Below are positions 62,189-64,000 of a DNA stretch of 64,000 nt, one piece after another (positions within the stretch are counted from its first letter, which is position 1; the number at the start of each line of letters is the position of its first letter). The stretch comes from Methanonatronarchaeum sp. AMET-Sl. Its GTDB lineage: Archaea; Halobacteriota; Methanonatronarchaeia; Methanonatronarchaeales; Methanonatronarchaeaceae. The notes under the pieces are model-generated. The model saw only the letters and a list, made by a program, of their open reading frames with translations, ran no database searches and was not told the DNA's origin. The DNA is taken from the NCBI RefSeq assembly GCF_029854155.1, contig NZ_CP122958.1, forward strand, positions 1,288,001-1,352,000, given 5' to 3'. A program made the position numbers and the translations under genes.

Positions 62189-62536
62189 TTATCTCTCCAA
62201 TTTTTTTACTCGTTTTCTGTCAGAGGTGTCTAGGTCTATGAGTTTTAGGTTAGATGGATGTATGTAAGCAGGAACTTGTGATTCGTCTGATTTTCTTATT
62301 GTGGTTCCTTCTATAGCGATTCTTTCTTGTTTCATATCTACTTCTGTGACCTCGCCTTTTTCTCCGCTGTAGTCTCCTCTAACTACTTCTACCTCGTCTC
62401 CTACTCTTACAGGCATTGTTTTTTTGTCAAATTTTTCTTGCATTTTTTCTGAAAGGTTAACTCCCATGTATTTTTGTCTTTTGTGAAGTGGGGCGTTTGA
62501 TCGGTTTTTCCTCTGTTTTCTTGGTTGTTTTGTCAT
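62189..62536 (-). CDS. rpl24: Ribosomal protein uL24
   Basis: A 115-residue protein whose KOW motif is VRVGDEVEVVRGDYSGEKGE and whose start NRSNAPLHKRQKYMGVNLS is the archaeal type. It is one of the first proteins to assemble onto 23S rRNA. Confidence 0.95.
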   Translation of the reverse strand: MTKQPRKQRKNRSNAPLHKRQKYMGVNLSEKMQEKFDKKTMPVRVGDEVEVVRGDYSGEKGEVTEVDMKQERIAIEGTTIRKSDESQVPAYIHPSNLKLIDLDTSDRKRVKKLER

Positions 62537-62547
62537 TATTTTTCACC

Positions 62548-62942
62548 TCATACAATCATTGTTGCTGTGCTGGCGATTTTGGGAAATCTTTCAGCTGCTT
62601 CTTTTGCTATAGGGCCTTTAATCTCTGTTCCTTTTGGTTCTCCGTTTTCATCGACTATGACTGCTGCATTGTCTTCAAAGGTTACTCTTAATCCGTCGGG
62701 ACGTTTGTATTCTTTTTTCTGCCTAACTATTACGGCGGTTAGTACTTGTTTTCTCATCTCCGGAACTCCTTTTTTGACTGATACCACTACTAAATCACCT
62801 ACTCCTGCTTTAGGTTGTCTTCTTCGTGTTCCTCTATATCCTTTAGATGATATGAATTCGAGTACTTTTGCCCCTGTGTTATCTGCACATTTTACCTGGG
62901 TTTTGCTCTGTATTCCCTTGGTCACACTAGCTTTTATTCCTC

Positions 62943-62952
<10 letters not shown>
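62548..62952 (-). CDS. rpl14: Ribosomal protein uL14
   Basis: A 134-residue barrel protein: [20 protein letters not shown] and [20 protein letters not shown], with [17 protein letters not shown] ([17 protein letters not shown]). It overlaps rps17 by 10 bases and has a GGGGTGA site. Confidence 0.96.
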
Positions 62953-63522
<570 letters not shown>

Positions 63523-63539
<17 letters not shown>

Positions 63540-63732
63540 TATCTTCCCTCATAACTGTCTTTATCCGGGCTATTGTGCGCCGGATTTCACGGATTCTACC
63601 TGGGTTTTCTGGCTGTCCACCTGCGGCTTCTTCCGCTCTCAGGCTAATTAACTCGTTTTCCAGCATCTCTAGTTCCATTTCCCTTTCTTCTTGAGCCATT
63701 TCTCTAATTTCACTTGTTTTTAATATCGCCAT
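63523..63732 (-). CDS. rpl29: Ribosomal protein uL29
   Basis: A 69-residue two-helix protein: [19 protein letters not shown] and [17 protein letters not shown]. It follows the probable uS3 gene by two bases and has an acidic tail. Confidence 0.93.
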
Positions 63733-63734
63733 AT

Positions 63735-64000
63735 TTATTCACCCGGTGTTATGTTAGCGTCTGGATAACTTTCTTTATATTCATCCATATCGATGTCGTG
63801 CGTTGCTAGATGGCTCCCAGTAATAGCTTTAAATTCTTCTCCACAGACCTGGCAAACAACTATATTGCTTTTTTCCTCTTCTTCTTTTTCTGACTCGGAT
63901 TCTGCTTCAATTTCTGGTTCAGGCTCTTCTTTTAGTTCCTCTTCTTGTTCTGTTTCTTGTTCTTTTTCTTGTTCTGTTTCTTTTTCTTGTTCGGTTTCTG
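63735..64000 (-). CDS. rps3: Probable uS3 C-terminus: acidic tail plus zinc finger (partial)
   Basis: The frame runs off the right edge, so only the last 88 residues are seen. Position before rpl29 is that of rps3 in archaeal S10/spc clusters. The visible part is a repeated acidic tail ([22 protein letters not shown]) of about 43 residues followed by [21 protein letters not shown] and [16 protein letters not shown], a C-x2-C...H-x4-H-like finger similar to MucR/Ros-type and phage zinc fingers. This is unusual for uS3; a separate gene cannot be excluded without the N-terminus. Confidence 0.55.
   Translation of the reverse strand, partial: ETEQEKETEQEKEQETEQEEELKEEPEPEIEAESESEKEEEEKSNIVVCQVCGEEFKAITGSHLATHDIDMDEYKESYPDANITPGE

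Overview
The window is an AT-rich archaeal chromosome segment. The archaeal assignment rests on eL19, eL32, eS4, eL37, an Lsm protein, RNA polymerase subunit D, RNase P Rpp29, archaeal adenylate kinase and an intron-containing tRNA-Ser. Methanogenesis from methylamines is shown by mtmB, read through an in-frame amber (pyrrolysine) codon, with its corrinoid protein mtmC and the pyrrolysine-biosynthesis gene pylD. The low GC content, several acidic proteins and a PGF-CTERM surface protein suggest a halophilic methyl-using methanogen such as Methanonatronarchaeia. That placement is inference; no 16S rRNA gene is present.

1-14.4 kb is a defence island, almost wholly on the minus strand: a cut-off HEPN-like gene, a tyrosine recombinase, then a complete type III-A CRISPR-Cas locus (cas10/csm1, csm2, csm3, csm4, csm5, a CARF-winged-helix gene, a Csm6-like CARF-HEPN gene, cas6, cas1, cas2). 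It is bracketed by two arrays of 23 and 17 repeats with the same repeat and identical 117-bp leaders. Several spacers recognise the same protein-coding site in related but diverged targets.

14.4-18.5 kb looks like an integrated plasmid or virus remnant: an operon of very small genes joined by ATGA/GTGA overlaps and led by a ribbon-helix-helix repressor, a large winged-helix protein with iteron-like repeats before it, a divergent second ribbon-helix-helix gene, a one-helix membrane peptide and a NERD nuclease-domain protein.

18.5-25.5 kb is gene-poor: membrane proteins, a DUF3243 gene, an IS200/IS605-like end, a surface protein and a MacB-type ABC exporter. 25.5-31 kb holds a single-cyclin-repeat TFB-like gene and a carotenoid cluster (crtP-like oxidase, ICMT-type methyltransferase, aldehyde dehydrogenase, crtI/crtN-like desaturase) resembling the bacterial C30 acid carotenoid route.

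31-52.7 kb carries housekeeping and energy genes: an M50 protease, an RHH-PurM fusion, a methyltransferase, form III RuBisCO, lsm-rpl37e-purF, valS, tmk, hycI, argJ/argC, mtmB-mtmC, pylD, an NFU scaffold, moaC/moaB/moaD, a DtxR regulator and a tungsten aldehyde:ferredoxin oxidoreductase. 53-64 kb is the archaeal spc-type ribosomal operon plus the S13-S4-S11-rpoD block. It lacks secY at its usual place between rpl15 and adkA, and it ends in a probable uS3 gene with an acidic tail and a C-terminal zinc finger.
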